Below, piece after piece: positions 40,124 through 51,564 of a stretch of DNA of 64,000 nucleotides. The stretch comes from an uncultured Pseudomonadales bacterium (lineage in GTDB: Bacteria > Pseudomonadota > Gammaproteobacteria > Pseudomonadales > Porticoccaceae), in the NCBI GenBank assembly GCA_943788445.1, contig CALSQH010000001.1:1-64000 (forward strand), in the 5' to 3' direction. A model generated the notes under the pieces. The model made no database searches. It was not told the DNA's origin and saw nothing but the letters and a program-made list of their open reading frames with translations. Positions within the stretch are counted from its first letter, which is position 1, and each line of letters opens with the position of its first letter. Both the position numbers and the translations under genes were made by a program.

Positions 40124-40627
40124 TTATTTAGAGGGTGGCAGCACAACAACTTCGGTGCCAGTGTAAATGTCATGAAGGCAGGCTTTATTTGATGGCAGTA
40201 GGCACCAGAGATAGCCAATGCCTAAAAACCCCAGTGATAGGGTTGCCAGTACACTGCGCTTAATGCATTGCTCAGGGCTAGCCAGGCAACCATCCGGCTG
40301 TTGCAATCTTAGGCGCCATGATTTCATTCCCAGCGTCTGGCCCTGTTTACGCCAGCATATAAAGTAGTAGCTGGCGAGCGCCAACAGCCAGCCTGCAACG
40401 CTCAGCCACTGCAGAAATGGACCGGGCTGAATATCCTCTAGTCCGTCGGTGCCGTTGAAGATTACTTTCACCAGCAGTAGCAGAGCGGCGTAAGCTAGGG
40501 TGATGGCAAATAATAAAAAAACATCGTAGATCAGTGCCGCAAACCGTCGCAGTAAATTTGCCGTTGGTAGAAGATGATTTGGCCGATTGGAAGATTGATC
40601 GGTGGTTTGTGTGGTAGCGTCAGTCAT
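40124..40627 (-). CDS. RDD-family membrane protein
   Basis: LLRRFAALIYDVFLL N-terminus with TM helices and QTLGMKSWRLRL. Confidence 0.87.
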   Translation of the reverse strand: MTDATTQTTDQSSNRPNHLLPTANLLRRFAALIYDVFLLFAITLAYAALLLLVKVIFNGTDGLEDIQPGPFLQWLSVAGWLLALASYYFICWRKQGQTLGMKSWRLRLQQPDGCLASPEQCIKRSVLATLSLGFLGIGYLWCLLPSNKACLHDIYTGTEVVVLPPSK

Positions 40628-40728
40628 AAATTAAGGCTTTTCAAAATGAATCATCTTCGAATTCTGCCGAAAGCCAGTACAATGCGCAATCGACTATTTT
40701 AGGTCACTAACTTATTCAGGAGATTTTT

Positions 40729-41460
40729 GTGGATTGGATTTACGGTATTCATGCGGTGCAGACCATGCTTAAGTCAGCGCCTCAGCGGGTGCGTGAGCTA
40801 CATGTGCAGCGCGGACGTCAGGATGATAGGCTGCAAAAAATTCACAAATTGGCAGAACAGCACGGCGTTACTCTGCAGTGGTCAACCGCGAAGAGACTTG
40901 ATGAAAAAGCCGAGGGGCGACATCAGGGGGTTATGGCGCTCTGTAGTCCGGGTGAAACCTACAACGAAAACTTTTTATTAAGCTTGGCCGAAGAAAAAGG
41001 CCCTGAGGCTTTTTTCCTGATGTTGGACGGTGTCACTGATCCGCATAATTTGGGCGCATGTCTGCGTTCTGCTGAGGGTGCTGGGGTGCACGCAGTAATC
41101 GTGCCCAAAGATAACTCGGTGGGTTTGACGCCGGTGGTTTCCAAGGTGGCCTGCGGTGCAGCGGAAACCATGCCGCTAGTGATGGTGACTAACCTGACTC
41201 GCACCTTAGAGAAGCTCCAGCAGCAGGGTGCTTGGGTGGTAGGTACGGCTGGTGAGGCGGAGCAGTATGTCTATGATCTAGATTTAAAAGGCCCGATTGT
41301 TTTGGTGATGGGTGCCGAGGGAGCTGGGATGCGCCAATTGACGCGCAAACAGTGTGATTATTTGGCCAAGCTGCCTATGGCGGGAGAGGTGAGTAGCTTG
41401 AATGTATCTGTTGCTACAGGTATCTGTCTGTTTGAGATTGTCCGCCAGAGGCGCGTTTGA
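40729..41460 (+). CDS. rlmB: 23S rRNA (guanosine(2251)-2'-O)-methyltransferase
   Basis: SpoU/TrmH motifs: [66 protein letters not shown] start. Confidence 0.94.
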   Translation: MDWIYGIHAVQTMLKSAPQRVRELHVQRGRQDDRLQKIHKLAEQHGVTLQWSTAKRLDEKAEGRHQGVMALCSPGETYNENFLLSLAEEKGPEAFFLMLDGVTDPHNLGACLRSAEGAGVHAVIVPKDNSVGLTPVVSKVACGAAETMPLVMVTNLTRTLEKLQQQGAWVVGTAGEAEQYVYDLDLKGPIVLVMGAEGAGMRQLTRKQCDYLAKLPMAGEVSSLNVSVATGICLFEIVRQRRV

Positions 41461-41547
41461 TATTTTTCAGATGATATTGATAGCTTGCGGGCTTTTATCG
41501 TCTATTCTAATTGGTATAGAATTAAATCGATCATCAAAGGGAAGGCC

Positions 41548-42165
41548 ATGGATGTGGTAAAAGAAAAAATAGTCTCGATACCTAATATGTTGAGTATGAC
41601 CCGATTGGTTTTGGTTCCGGTCTTAGTGATTCTGGCTTACTCGGCCAATGCGCAGGTATTTTTGATGGTGCTGGCGATATCGCTTCTCAGTGATGTGTTT
41701 GATGGTTATTTGGCGAGAAGATTAAATCAGGCCACCGATTTGGGCGCAAAATTGGATAGCTGGGGGGATGTGCTGACCTATGGGGCTATGATTCTAGGTC
41801 TGTATTGGATTTGGCCGCAGATATTTTCTCAGCAGGTATGGTTTGTAGTCGCTGCTACGCTCTCTTTTGTGGTACCAGTCGCCTATGCCCTAGGTAAATT
41901 TGGAGAGTATCCAAGCTATCACACTCTGGGGGCTAAGACCGCTGCAGTGCTTATGGCGCCAGCCTATTATTCGCTGACTTTACTAGGCTGGGATCTATTC
42001 TTTCAGGCGGTGATTGTGTTTCATATTATGGTTGCCTTTGAAGAGATGGCTATCACTGCAATGCTAGATCGACCGCGCACCAATGTTCGTTCGATTTTAA
42101 ATGTTAGTCAGTACTCCGATGTACCGGCTAAACCACCCACAGAAAGCGTTAAAACCCCTCATTAA
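41548..42165 (+). CDS. CDP-alcohol phosphatidyltransferase family protein
   Basis: DVFDGYLARRLNQATDLGAKLDSWGD matches DG(x)2AR(x)8G(x)3D(x)3D; ATG at 41548. Confidence 0.88.
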   Translation: MDVVKEKIVSIPNMLSMTRLVLVPVLVILAYSANAQVFLMVLAISLLSDVFDGYLARRLNQATDLGAKLDSWGDVLTYGAMILGLYWIWPQIFSQQVWFVVAATLSFVVPVAYALGKFGEYPSYHTLGAKTAAVLMAPAYYSLTLLGWDLFFQAVIVFHIMVAFEEMAITAMLDRPRTNVRSILNVSQYSDVPAKPPTESVKTPH

Positions 42166-42254
42166 AACAGTCTGAAAATGGCGGTTGCAACGGGCAGGTC
42201 AACTCACTACAATAGCGCGCCTTACAGCGTCCGGGTTTAACTTGGGCACTCCTT

Positions 42255-42291
42255 GCTTCACTACTGCGGCCAGATGTCGTAAGTGGGAAGC
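42255..42291 (+). promoter_or_regulatory. Hairpin in the rpsF 5' leader (possible S6:S18 autoregulatory element)
   Basis: GCTTC-ACT ... AGT-GG-GAAGC pairing with a GCGGCC-containing loop, just upstream of rpsF; assignment to the known S6:S18 motif not verified. Confidence 0.3.
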
Positions 42292-42313
42292 TTTCAATCC
42301 TTGAGGAGATACA

Positions 42314-42820
42314 ATGCGTCACTATGAAATCGTGTTTCTAGTCCATCCGGACCAGAGCGAGCAAGTTTCCGGTATGATCGAGCGTTACACTGCTTCAATC
42401 GAAGCGGGCGAAGGCAAGATCCACCGTCTAGAAGACTGGGGTCGCCGTCAACTGGCATACCCAATCAACAAAATTCACAAAGCTCACTACATTTTGATGA
42501 ACGTCGAATGTGGTCAGGACGTTCTTGACGAGCTTAATTCTACTTTCCGATACAATGATGCGGTTCTGCGTAGCTTGGTTATTCGTCGCGATGAGGCAGT
42601 TACAGCTGAATCTCCGATTATGAAGCTTGAAAATGCAGAAAAAGCTGATAAAGAAGCCCGTGAACGTCGCGCTGTTGCCAAGCAAAAAGCTGACGAGGCG
42701 AAAGCCGCTGAAGATGCAGCAGCTAAGGCTGCAGCAGCAGAAAAAGCAGCAGCAGAAGAGCCTGCGGCAGAAGAAGTTGCTGTAGAAGAGCAGCCTGAAG
42801 CGAAAGAGGGAGAAGAATAA
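42314..42820 (+). CDS. rpsF: 30S ribosomal protein S6 with long Ala/Glu/Lys-rich C-terminal extension
   Basis: [25 protein letters not shown]...[15 protein letters not shown]; adjacent to rpsR. Confidence 0.95.
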   Translation: MRHYEIVFLVHPDQSEQVSGMIERYTASIEAGEGKIHRLEDWGRRQLAYPINKIHKAHYILMNVECGQDVLDELNSTFRYNDAVLRSLVIRRDEAVTAESPIMKLENAEKADKEARERRAVAKQKADEAKAAEDAAAKAAAAEKAAAEEPAAEEVAVEEQPEAKEGEE

Positions 42821-43047
42821 TGGCTAAGTTTGTACGTCGTCGAAAGTTTTGTCGTTTCAGTGCCGAAGGTGCTCCTGAAATTGATTATAAAGATTTAGAT
42901 ACGCTGAAAGGCTATGTTTCCGAGAGCGGCAAGATTGTTCCAAGCCGTATTACTGGAACTAAAGCGCGCTATCAGCGTGAACTGTCAGAAGCTATAAAGC
43001 GCGCTCGTTATATTGCGTTGCTGCCTTACACTGACAGCCATAAGTAA
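42820..43047 (+). CDS. rpsR: 30S ribosomal protein S18
   Basis: [12 protein letters not shown]...[48 protein letters not shown]. Confidence 0.97.
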   Translation: MAKFVRRRKFCRFSAEGAPEIDYKDLDTLKGYVSESGKIVPSRITGTKARYQRELSEAIKRARYIALLPYTDSHK

Positions 43048-43063
43048 TTAGAGGTTAGAAACT

Positions 43064-43933
43064 TTGCGAGCCCTTGCTGAAATTATTATGCGCGGGCGTG
43101 CTCAGGCATGTGCTGTGGCACTTTTTGGCTGGTTGCTACCGCTGGTTAGTCCAGCAACAATTGGTCTAGTGTCACTGCGCAAAGATAGTTCGGAAGGTTT
43201 GATTGTTACGCTGTGGGCTGTATTGCCCTGGTTGGCGCTGTATATGGCCAGTGATGTCAGCCCTCTGATGGTATTAGTGCCTTTAGCGGCATTAATAGTG
43301 ATTGCAGTTGTTGCCAATGTGTTACGCAATACCGCATCCTGGCAGTGGACATTAGTCGCGACAGGATTAGCCAGTGCTCTAGCGGCTTTATCTTTTGGCA
43401 TTTTTGCCAGCGCTGATGTCGATCTAGTTGTTGTGAAGGTCGCTGAGTTTTTTGCTCAGATTACTGCACAGGCAGAGATATCGGATGAGCTTAACTTCTC
43501 TCCCGATAGAACCTTTGTGCTGGGCATGTTGGCTTGGCTAATTGGATCTACTGCAGTCTTTGGCCTGATTGTTTCAAGATGGTGGCAGGCGCTGTTATTT
43601 AATCCCGGCGGATTTCAAGAGGAATTCCAAGGATTTAAATTAGATCAGCCGGTTGCACTTATCTTAATTGCTTTTGTTATTGCTGGTGTGGGTTTGCCTC
43701 TTGAATACAGGCCCTGGGTTGAATTGATGTCACTGCCGCTGTTAATTGCTGGTGTGGCGCTGGTTCACTCAAGTGTCAAATTGATGGGTTTGGGTACGCA
43801 TTGGCTTGGATTAATGTACTTTGGGTTATTTTTTATTGGCCCAACAGGTACTGTGTTAGTCGGCCTTGGGTTGGTTGATAGCATATTGAATTTACGCTCT
43901 AGGCTTGCGGCCTTTAAAAATCGCAACTCTTGA
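43064..43933 (+). CDS. Polytopic membrane protein between rpsR and rplI (DUF2232-like)
   Basis: Multiple TM helices; N-terminus MRALAEIIMRGRAQA (TTG start) resembles the Pseudomonas protein at the same locus. Confidence 0.7.
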   Translation: MRALAEIIMRGRAQACAVALFGWLLPLVSPATIGLVSLRKDSSEGLIVTLWAVLPWLALYMASDVSPLMVLVPLAALIVIAVVANVLRNTASWQWTLVATGLASALAALSFGIFASADVDLVVVKVAEFFAQITAQAEISDELNFSPDRTFVLGMLAWLIGSTAVFGLIVSRWWQALLFNPGGFQEEFQGFKLDQPVALILIAFVIAGVGLPLEYRPWVELMSLPLLIAGVALVHSSVKLMGLGTHWLGLMYFGLFFIGPTGTVLVGLGLVDSILNLRSRLAAFKNRNS

Positions 43934-43959
43934 GCCACGTGTGAAATGAGGATATTAAG

Positions 43960-44409
43960 ATGGAAGTCATTCTTTTAGAAAAAATCGGTAAGTTGGGTGG
44001 TATTGGTGACAGAGCTAATGTTAAAGCTGGCTTCGGTCGCAACTACCTGATTCCCCAGGGCAAGGCTGTTTTCGCTACTGAAGCGAACTCTGCGGCATTC
44101 GAACTGCGTCGTGCAGAGCTCGAAGCCAATGCAGCTGACAAGTTAGTTCGCGCTGAAGGCCGTGCTAAATTACTTGAAGCTTTGGGTGCTATTACTATCA
44201 CTGCAATTGCTGGTGACGAAGGTAAGCTGTTCGGTTCTGTGGGTGTCCGCGAACTGGAAGAGGCGCTTGTTGCTGCTGGTGGTGATATCAACAAGAGTGA
44301 AATCAACATGCCGGAAGGTCCAATCCGTTTTGTTGGCGAGTTTACGGTTGAGTGTCAGCTACATGTTGATGTCATCCAAAACATCACTGTTATTGTTGAA
44401 GCTGAATAA
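43960..44409 (+). CDS. rplI: 50S ribosomal protein L9
   Basis: MEVILLEKIGKLGGIGDRANVKAGFGRNYLIPQGKA. Confidence 0.97.
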   Translation: MEVILLEKIGKLGGIGDRANVKAGFGRNYLIPQGKAVFATEANSAAFELRRAELEANAADKLVRAEGRAKLLEALGAITITAIAGDEGKLFGSVGVRELEEALVAAGGDINKSEINMPEGPIRFVGEFTVECQLHVDVIQNITVIVEAE

Positions 44410-44439
44410 ATCCCCGAAAAATCTGGGTAAATTTATTGC

Positions 44440-44478
44440 AAAACGGCACTGCTTCTGAATAAGATGCAGTGCCGTTTT
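44440..44478 (+). terminator. Intrinsic terminator after rplI
   Basis: AAAACGGCACTGC-TTCTGAATAAGAT-GCAGTGCCGTTTT hairpin. Confidence 0.8.
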
Positions 44479-44525
44479 CGTATGTCTTCTATACAAGTTA
44501 GCAAAATAGGTTAGTAGTCAAAGAA

Positions 44526-45974
44526 ATGAACGAAGCATTATTTGCAGAGCCTGCCGCTAGTCAGCCACTCCCTCATTCTGTAGAGGCAGAACAGGCTGTG
44601 CTCGGCGGATTGATGCTAAAAAATGATGCCTTTGACGCTATTGCCGAAATTTTATCTGATACAGATTTTTATAATACAGACCATCAGTTAATCTTTAACG
44701 CGATGACCAGTCTGGCTGAGGCCGGCCAGCCCTTTGATCCCATTACACTTGGTGAGTCACTGCTAAATAGCAATGAACTTGCCAGTATTGGTGGTGCAGA
44801 ATATCTTGTTGATCTGGCCAGTAGCACGCCTAGTTCAGCAAATATCCAAGCTTATACGCAGATTGTTCTTGAGCGTTCAATTGTCCGCCAGCTAATTGGT
44901 GCCGCAAGCGATATTGTTCGCAAGGGCTACAACCCTCTGGGTTGGGATAGCTCTAAACTACTTGCTGAAGCTGAGAGTCGACTGCAGGAAATTATTGAAA
45001 ATCGTCCCAAAAAAGGCGGTTTTAAAGAAGTTAACTCGCTGCTTAAAGAAGCGGTTGAGCGACTTGATGAGCTGTTTAAAAACGATGCTGATATTACTGG
45101 TATGAGCACCGGATTTAAAGATCTCGATGGCATGACCTCAGGTTGGCAGCACTCTGATTTGGTGATTGTCGCTGGCCGACCCTCAATGGGTAAGACGGCC
45201 TTTGCGATGAATATGGTCGAACATGCGGCCCTTAATCAGGACAAGCCAGTATTGGTATTTTCTCTCGAAATGCCAGCCAGTCAGTTAATTATTCGTTTGC
45301 TGTCATCAATTGGTAAAATAGACCAAACCCGTATGCGCTCCGGTAATCTGACCGAAGATGATTGGCCGCGTCTCAGTAGTGCCGCCCAGAGACTTAAAGA
45401 CCGTCCGCTGTTTATTGATGATACCTCCGGTATTACCCCCCTTGAAATGCGCAATCGAATCAAACAGTTCACCCGTGAGCGCGTTGAGCAGTTGCGTCAG
45501 CAATGGCATCAGGAACACGGTTCAGACGCACCGGCAGATATGGAAGCGATTATCAAGCAGGCTCAGCCAGGCATGATTATGATCGATTATCTGCAGTTGA
45601 TGAGTGGCAGCAATCCGGGTGAAGGGCGTGTTCAGGAAATCTCACAGATTTCCCGTGAGCTTAAAAATATGGCCCGTGAATATGAATGCCCAATGATTGC
45701 GCTCTCGCAGCTCAGTCGTAATCTTGAGCAGCGTCCTAATAAGCGCCCAATCAACTCGGACCTTCGAGAATCTGGCGCCATTGAGCAGGACGCCGACGTT
45801 ATCGTTTTCCTTTATCGGGACGAGGTTTATAACGAAGACAGTCCTGATAAGGGTAGTGCTGAAATTATTATTGGCAAGCAGCGAAATGGCCCTATCGGTA
45901 CCTGCCGACTGGCATTTATGGGTAAATACACACGATTTGAAAATCTGGCTGGCGATTACTTCGTCGAAGATTAA
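44526..45974 (+). CDS. dnaB: Replicative DNA helicase
   Basis: LPHSVEAEQAVLGGLM, VIVAGRPSMGKTAFAMNM, FSLEMPASQL, MIMIDYLQLM. Confidence 0.97.
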   Translation: MNEALFAEPAASQPLPHSVEAEQAVLGGLMLKNDAFDAIAEILSDTDFYNTDHQLIFNAMTSLAEAGQPFDPITLGESLLNSNELASIGGAEYLVDLASSTPSSANIQAYTQIVLERSIVRQLIGAASDIVRKGYNPLGWDSSKLLAEAESRLQEIIENRPKKGGFKEVNSLLKEAVERLDELFKNDADITGMSTGFKDLDGMTSGWQHSDLVIVAGRPSMGKTAFAMNMVEHAALNQDKPVLVFSLEMPASQLIIRLLSSIGKIDQTRMRSGNLTEDDWPRLSSAAQRLKDRPLFIDDTSGITPLEMRNRIKQFTRERVEQLRQQWHQEHGSDAPADMEAIIKQAQPGMIMIDYLQLMSGSNPGEGRVQEISQISRELKNMAREYECPMIALSQLSRNLEQRPNKRPINSDLRESGAIEQDADVIVFLYRDEVYNEDSPDKGSAEIIIGKQRNGPIGTCRLAFMGKYTRFENLAGDYFVED

Positions 45975-45999
45975 ATCGCTGTTACTAGGGTAATTGATA

Positions 46000-46851
46000 A
46001 TGAGGATTTTCCACACTGTCAGTGGTCTTCGAGAGGTTTTAAAAGCTTGCCGTCTCAAGGGCTTGCGAATTGGTTTTGTCCCTACTATGGGCAATCTTCA
46101 CGAGGGTCACTTGGCGTTGGTTGAGCAGGCTCGCAGCAGCTGCGATATTGTTGTCTGTTCTATTTTTGTCAATGCACTACAGTTTGGTCTCAATGAGGAT
46201 TGGGATAAATATCCGCGCACCTATCAGGTCGACTGTGACAAGCTTCGCGATAGCGGTTGTGACTACCTCTTTCATCCCGAAGATACCGAGATGTACCCCA
46301 ATGGTCTCGACACCCAAAGCCGTGTGATTTGTCCGAGTATGACTGATGTGTTGTGCGGAGCTAGCCGCCCGGGTCATTTTGAGGGTGTTACCACGGTGGT
46401 GACCAAGCTGTTCAATATTGTGCAGCCAGATGAGGCAATCTTTGGTATCAAAGACTACCAGCAGTTGGCGGTTATTCGTCGTATGGTTGAGGATCTGTGC
46501 ATGCCGATGCAGATCACCGCGGCACCGATCCATCGCGAGGCTGATGGTTTGGCGATGAGTTCGCGAAACACTTATATCACCGCGGATGAACGGCCCAATG
46601 TTGTTGTACTCAAAGAGAGTCTGGAGTGGATCGCTGAGCAGATTAAAACCGGTGCGCGTAACTTCACTGAGCTTGAGACCATGGCTATCCAGCGGATTGC
46701 TGATGCGGGTTTTAAAACAGACTATATTACTGTTAGTAACAGCAAAACATTAGATCCTGCGGCTGAGGATGACCTTGAAATAACTATTCTTGGTGCTATT
46801 TTTACCCGTGCGGCGCGATTGATTGATAATTTAAGTATTAATTTGGATTGA
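46000..46851 (+). CDS. panC: Pantothenate synthetase
   Basis: [45 protein letters not shown]; followed by panD. Confidence 0.95.
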   Translation: MRIFHTVSGLREVLKACRLKGLRIGFVPTMGNLHEGHLALVEQARSSCDIVVCSIFVNALQFGLNEDWDKYPRTYQVDCDKLRDSGCDYLFHPEDTEMYPNGLDTQSRVICPSMTDVLCGASRPGHFEGVTTVVTKLFNIVQPDEAIFGIKDYQQLAVIRRMVEDLCMPMQITAAPIHREADGLAMSSRNTYITADERPNVVVLKESLEWIAEQIKTGARNFTELETMAIQRIADAGFKTDYITVSNSKTLDPAAEDDLEITILGAIFTRAARLIDNLSINLD

Positions 46852-46879
46852 TAAGCGAAATTTTAAACGGAGATTATTG

Positions 46880-47263
46880 GTGTTATCTACATTTTTAAAA
46901 GCTAAGTTACATATGGCATCCGTCACTCAGGCGGAACTCTGGTATGACGGTTCCTGCGCCATTGATGCAGATTTATTGAAAATTTCAGGTATGCAGGAAT
47001 TTGAACAGATTGATATCTATAACGTCACCAATGGTGAGCGCTTTACCACTTACATTATTGTCGCAGAGCCCGGTTCGGGCATTATCTCGATCAATGGCGC
47101 CGCTGCCCGTAAGTGTCAGGTCGGCGACAGAATCATTATCGCTACCTATGGTCAATTTTCTACCGAGGAAGCTGCCCAGCACAGGCCCAAACTGGTCTAT
47201 CTGAATGCTGACAATACAGTTGAGCGATCGACAAATACTATTCCCACCCAGTTGGCTGAGTAA
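46880..47263 (+). CDS. panD: Aspartate 1-decarboxylase
   Basis: [25 protein letters not shown] with the Gly-Ser self-processing site; GTG start. Confidence 0.95.
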   Translation: MLSTFLKAKLHMASVTQAELWYDGSCAIDADLLKISGMQEFEQIDIYNVTNGERFTTYIIVAEPGSGIISINGAAARKCQVGDRIIIATYGQFSTEEAAQHRPKLVYLNADNTVERSTNTIPTQLAE

Positions 47264-47290
47264 TACGTTTTTAACCTAAGATTTGAAGTG

Positions 47291-47788
47291 CTATCTGTCG
47301 CGACAATTGGATCTTAAGTAGTTGCGCATTTTAGATATCTCCGCGCGTTTTTTCTCATCCGGAAGATAGCGATACTCTCCAGTCTGTTCATCTAATTGCC
47401 GCACGCGCCCAGCATTTTCCAGTGCGATCAATTTACGGCTTGCAGTGGCGCAATTAGTGCGCTGAACTGCGAGTTGCTCTTCGGTTGGTTCTTGAATTTC
47501 AGAAGTCTGACTTTGTGTTAGAGGAGATTCGGCGCTTTCGATTGTCGAAGACTCATCTGTTTTATTGCTCTCTATAGATGAATTTGTCGAACTGTCAGAT
47601 TGATCAGTAATCTTTTCGGGGTTACCTGCTTTTATCTTAATTAGAGTTGCCGAGATATCGCTTGGCGGATTTGCACTGTAGTGAGTGGCGCCATTCTTAT
47701 CCACCCATTTGTAATATTTTTCAGCGGTAACCGATGTGGAAAGGCCGGTTAATACGGCCAGGCAAGTTATTAATAACGCTAATTTCAT
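47291..47788 (-). CDS. DUF4124-domain protein
   Basis: Signal peptide followed by KYYKWVDKNGATHYSANPPS. Confidence 0.85.
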   Translation of the reverse strand: MKLALLITCLAVLTGLSTSVTAEKYYKWVDKNGATHYSANPPSDISATLIKIKAGNPEKITDQSDSSTNSSIESNKTDESSTIESAESPLTQSQTSEIQEPTEEQLAVQRTNCATASRKLIALENAGRVRQLDEQTGEYRYLPDEKKRAEISKMRNYLRSNCRDR

Positions 47789-48045
47789 CCTATATCCCTA
47801 TTTTAAAATTTATCCATTGTTAGCTTAAGTTACTTTTAGTATAGATTTTAGAATCCATAGTAAAGCTAAATTATTTTACAGTGCTTTGAATAACCGCTGA
47901 AAAGTGTTAAATTGCCCAAGTTCTGTGCGTATTGCTACAGAAATTTGGACAAAGTACCAGGTTGGCGTTACCCATGCCGCTGGTCATCACAAGCGAAGGC
48001 GCTAGTATCCAATGTGCCAGCTACAGTCAAAAAACACTTACCCGT

Positions 48046-48077
48046 GTGACTGGATCTTGCCGCAATCGCGGCGTCAC
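48046..48077 (+). promoter_or_regulatory. Hairpin upstream of ilvI
   Basis: GTGAC-(8 nt)-GCCGC-AATC-GCGGC-GTCAC; 66 nt before the GTG start. Confidence 0.35.
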
Positions 48078-48142
48078 TTCTGATGTAACAGCTAATTGCC
48101 ACTGCGAAACGTCCCGAATGTAAATATTTTTGAGGACATATT

Positions 48143-49879
48143 GTGGAACTCTTATCCGGCGGTGATATTTTAATCCGCGCTTTAAAAGATGCAGGTATTA
48201 AGAATGTTTGGGGTTACCCAGGCGGAGCTGCACTGCATATCTACGACGCCCTGTATCGACAGGACGACGTACATCATATTTTAGTTCGCCATGAGCAGGC
48301 TGCCGTTCACGCTGCTGATGGTTATTCTCGTGCTACAGGTGAAGTGGGTACCGCTCTGGTGACCTCAGGTCCAGGTGCAACCAATGCTATTACCGGCATT
48401 GCCACTGCCTATATGGATTCTATTCCCCTTGTGGTTATCTCTGGACAGGTGCCCTTGACCAAAATTGGTCAGGATGCCTTTCAGGAAACTGACATGGTGG
48501 GTGTTTCACGTCCTATCGTTAAGCACAGCTTTTTGGTTACTCGCGCCGAAGATATCGCCGAGACCATTGCCAAAGCCTACTATATTGCATCCACCGGCCG
48601 TCCCGGTCCGGTTGTCGTCGATATTCCCAAGGATGTTACCGATCCCAGCTACAAGGCAGCTTACAGCTATCCAAGTGAAGTTAAGATGCGCTCTTATCAG
48701 CCGACTGATAAGGGTCACCGTGGGCAGATTAAACGTGCAGTTAAAACGCTTATTGAAGCTGTGCGCCCGGTCATTTATGCCGGTGGCGGTGTGGTTATCG
48801 ACAATGCCTCTGAGCAGTTGATCGCTCTAGCTCAAAAACTGAATTACCCCGTCACCAATACCCTTATGGGTCTCGGTGGCTACCCGGGAACTGATCGACA
48901 GTATCTGGGCATGTTGGGTATGCACGGTACATTTGAGGCCAATACCGCGATGCACCATGCGGATGTCATTTTTGCGATTGGCGCGCGCTTTGACGATCGA
49001 GTGACCAATGATTTGGAAAAGTTTTGTCCTCACGCAACGATTATTCATGTTGACGTTGATCCAACCTCGATTTCGAAAAATATTGATGCGCATATTCCGA
49101 TTGTAGGGACCTGTACAGCGGTTCTTACCGAAATGCTTAGCATCAACGAGCAGATGGATATTGAACCGAATGCTGACGCAATAGCTGAGTGGTGGGCGCA
49201 GCTCGACCAGTGGCGTGCGGATAAGGGTATTTATACCGCCTCGCGCTATGAAGAGAGCTCCGGCAATTGCATCAAGCCGCAGGATGTTATCAAGATGCTT
49301 TATAAGATCACCAATGGTGAGGCGATTGTTACCACCGATGTTGGTCAGCATCAGATGTTTGCCGCGCAGTATTATCTGTTTGATAAGCCGCGCACCTGGA
49401 TCAACTCTGGTGGCCTTGGCACCATGGGCTTTGGTTTGCCCGCGGCAATGGGTTGCCAATTGGCATTCCCTGATAAGTCAGTTGCCTGCGTTACTGGTGA
49501 GGGCAGTATCCAGATGAATATTCAGGAATTATCCACCTGTAGTCAGCACAATTTGCCGGTAAAAATTATCAATCTTAATAATGCTGCTCTGGGTATGGTT
49601 CGTCAGTGGCAAGATATGAATTACAGCAGTCGCTACTCCGAGAGCGTCTATGAAGATTCATTGCCTGATTTTGTAAAGCTGGCCGAGGCCTATGGCCATG
49701 TGGGTATGAAAATCACCCATATCGATGAGCTCGAAGAAAAGATGCGTGAATGCTTCGCCATGAAAGATCGTGTGGTATTTATGGATATTGATGTCGATCG
49801 CTCTGAGCATGTTTACCCCATGCAAATGCCAGGTGGTTCGATGCGTGATCTGTGGTTGAACAAGACGGAGAGAACCTAA
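48143..49879 (+). CDS. ilvI: Acetolactate synthase large subunit
   Basis: ThDP-enzyme motifs ([54 protein letters not shown]); GTG start. Confidence 0.95.
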   Translation: MELLSGGDILIRALKDAGIKNVWGYPGGAALHIYDALYRQDDVHHILVRHEQAAVHAADGYSRATGEVGTALVTSGPGATNAITGIATAYMDSIPLVVISGQVPLTKIGQDAFQETDMVGVSRPIVKHSFLVTRAEDIAETIAKAYYIASTGRPGPVVVDIPKDVTDPSYKAAYSYPSEVKMRSYQPTDKGHRGQIKRAVKTLIEAVRPVIYAGGGVVIDNASEQLIALAQKLNYPVTNTLMGLGGYPGTDRQYLGMLGMHGTFEANTAMHHADVIFAIGARFDDRVTNDLEKFCPHATIIHVDVDPTSISKNIDAHIPIVGTCTAVLTEMLSINEQMDIEPNADAIAEWWAQLDQWRADKGIYTASRYEESSGNCIKPQDVIKMLYKITNGEAIVTTDVGQHQMFAAQYYLFDKPRTWINSGGLGTMGFGLPAAMGCQLAFPDKSVACVTGEGSIQMNIQELSTCSQHNLPVKIINLNNAALGMVRQWQDMNYSSRYSESVYEDSLPDFVKLAEAYGHVGMKITHIDELEEKMRECFAMKDRVVFMDIDVDRSEHVYPMQMPGGSMRDLWLNKTERT

Positions 49880-50373
49880 TGAAACGGATAATCTCTATTC
49901 TTTTAGAAAATGAATCAGGTGCTCTATCAAGAGTTGTCGGTCTATTTGCCCAGCGCGGTTATAATATCGACACATTGACGGTTGCGCCTACTGATGATGA
50001 CACTCTATCGCGATTAACACTTACTACGCAGGGTGATGATCATATGGCCGAGCAGATCGTTAAGCAGCTGCATAAGCTGATTGATACGATTAAAGTTGTA
50101 GATTTAACTGTGGGTTCGCATATTGAACGTGAGTTGATGTTGGTTAAAATCAAGGCCACAGAAAATGATATCCGTACAGAATTAAAAAGCTGTGTGGAAA
50201 TCTTTAGGGGGCATATCGTTGATGTGACTCCAATGACCTATACCGTACAGCTAGCTGGTGACAGCGATAAGCTGGATGCCTTTATCGAGGCAGTTCGGGA
50301 GATGGGTATTATGGAAGTGGTGAGAAGCGGTGTTTCAGGCATCTCTCGCGGTGACAAATTTTTACGGGTGTAA
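49879..50373 (+). CDS. ilvH: Acetolactate synthase small subunit
   Basis: [43 protein letters not shown] overlaps the ilvI stop. Confidence 0.95.
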   Translation: MKRIISILLENESGALSRVVGLFAQRGYNIDTLTVAPTDDDTLSRLTLTTQGDDHMAEQIVKQLHKLIDTIKVVDLTVGSHIERELMLVKIKATENDIRTELKSCVEIFRGHIVDVTPMTYTVQLAGDSDKLDAFIEAVREMGIMEVVRSGVSGISRGDKFLRV

Positions 50374-50436
50374 ATTTTTTTAAACACTAGTGCTGTTTAA
50401 CCGCAGTGCTTTTAAACAAAATCTTTTAAATATTAG

Positions 50437-51462
<1,026 letters not shown>

Positions 51463-51486
51463 GATTTTTTCTTAATGCTAGTATCT

Positions 51487-51518
51487 AAAACGGCTCGCTT
51501 TATAGTGGGCCGTTTTAG
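51487..51518 (+). terminator. Probable intrinsic terminator after ilvC
   Basis: AAAACGGCTCGC-TTTATA-GTGGGCCGTTTTA hairpin with T-run. Confidence 0.7.
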
Positions 51519-51564
51519 TATTGTTCGCGTAGAAAAATAAACCCAAAACGAGTCGTAGGTAAGC

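Noticed and set aside
48827-49459. 210-aa minus-strand ORF inside ilvI
   Set aside because: Antisense shadow of the ThDP-enzyme coding sequence.
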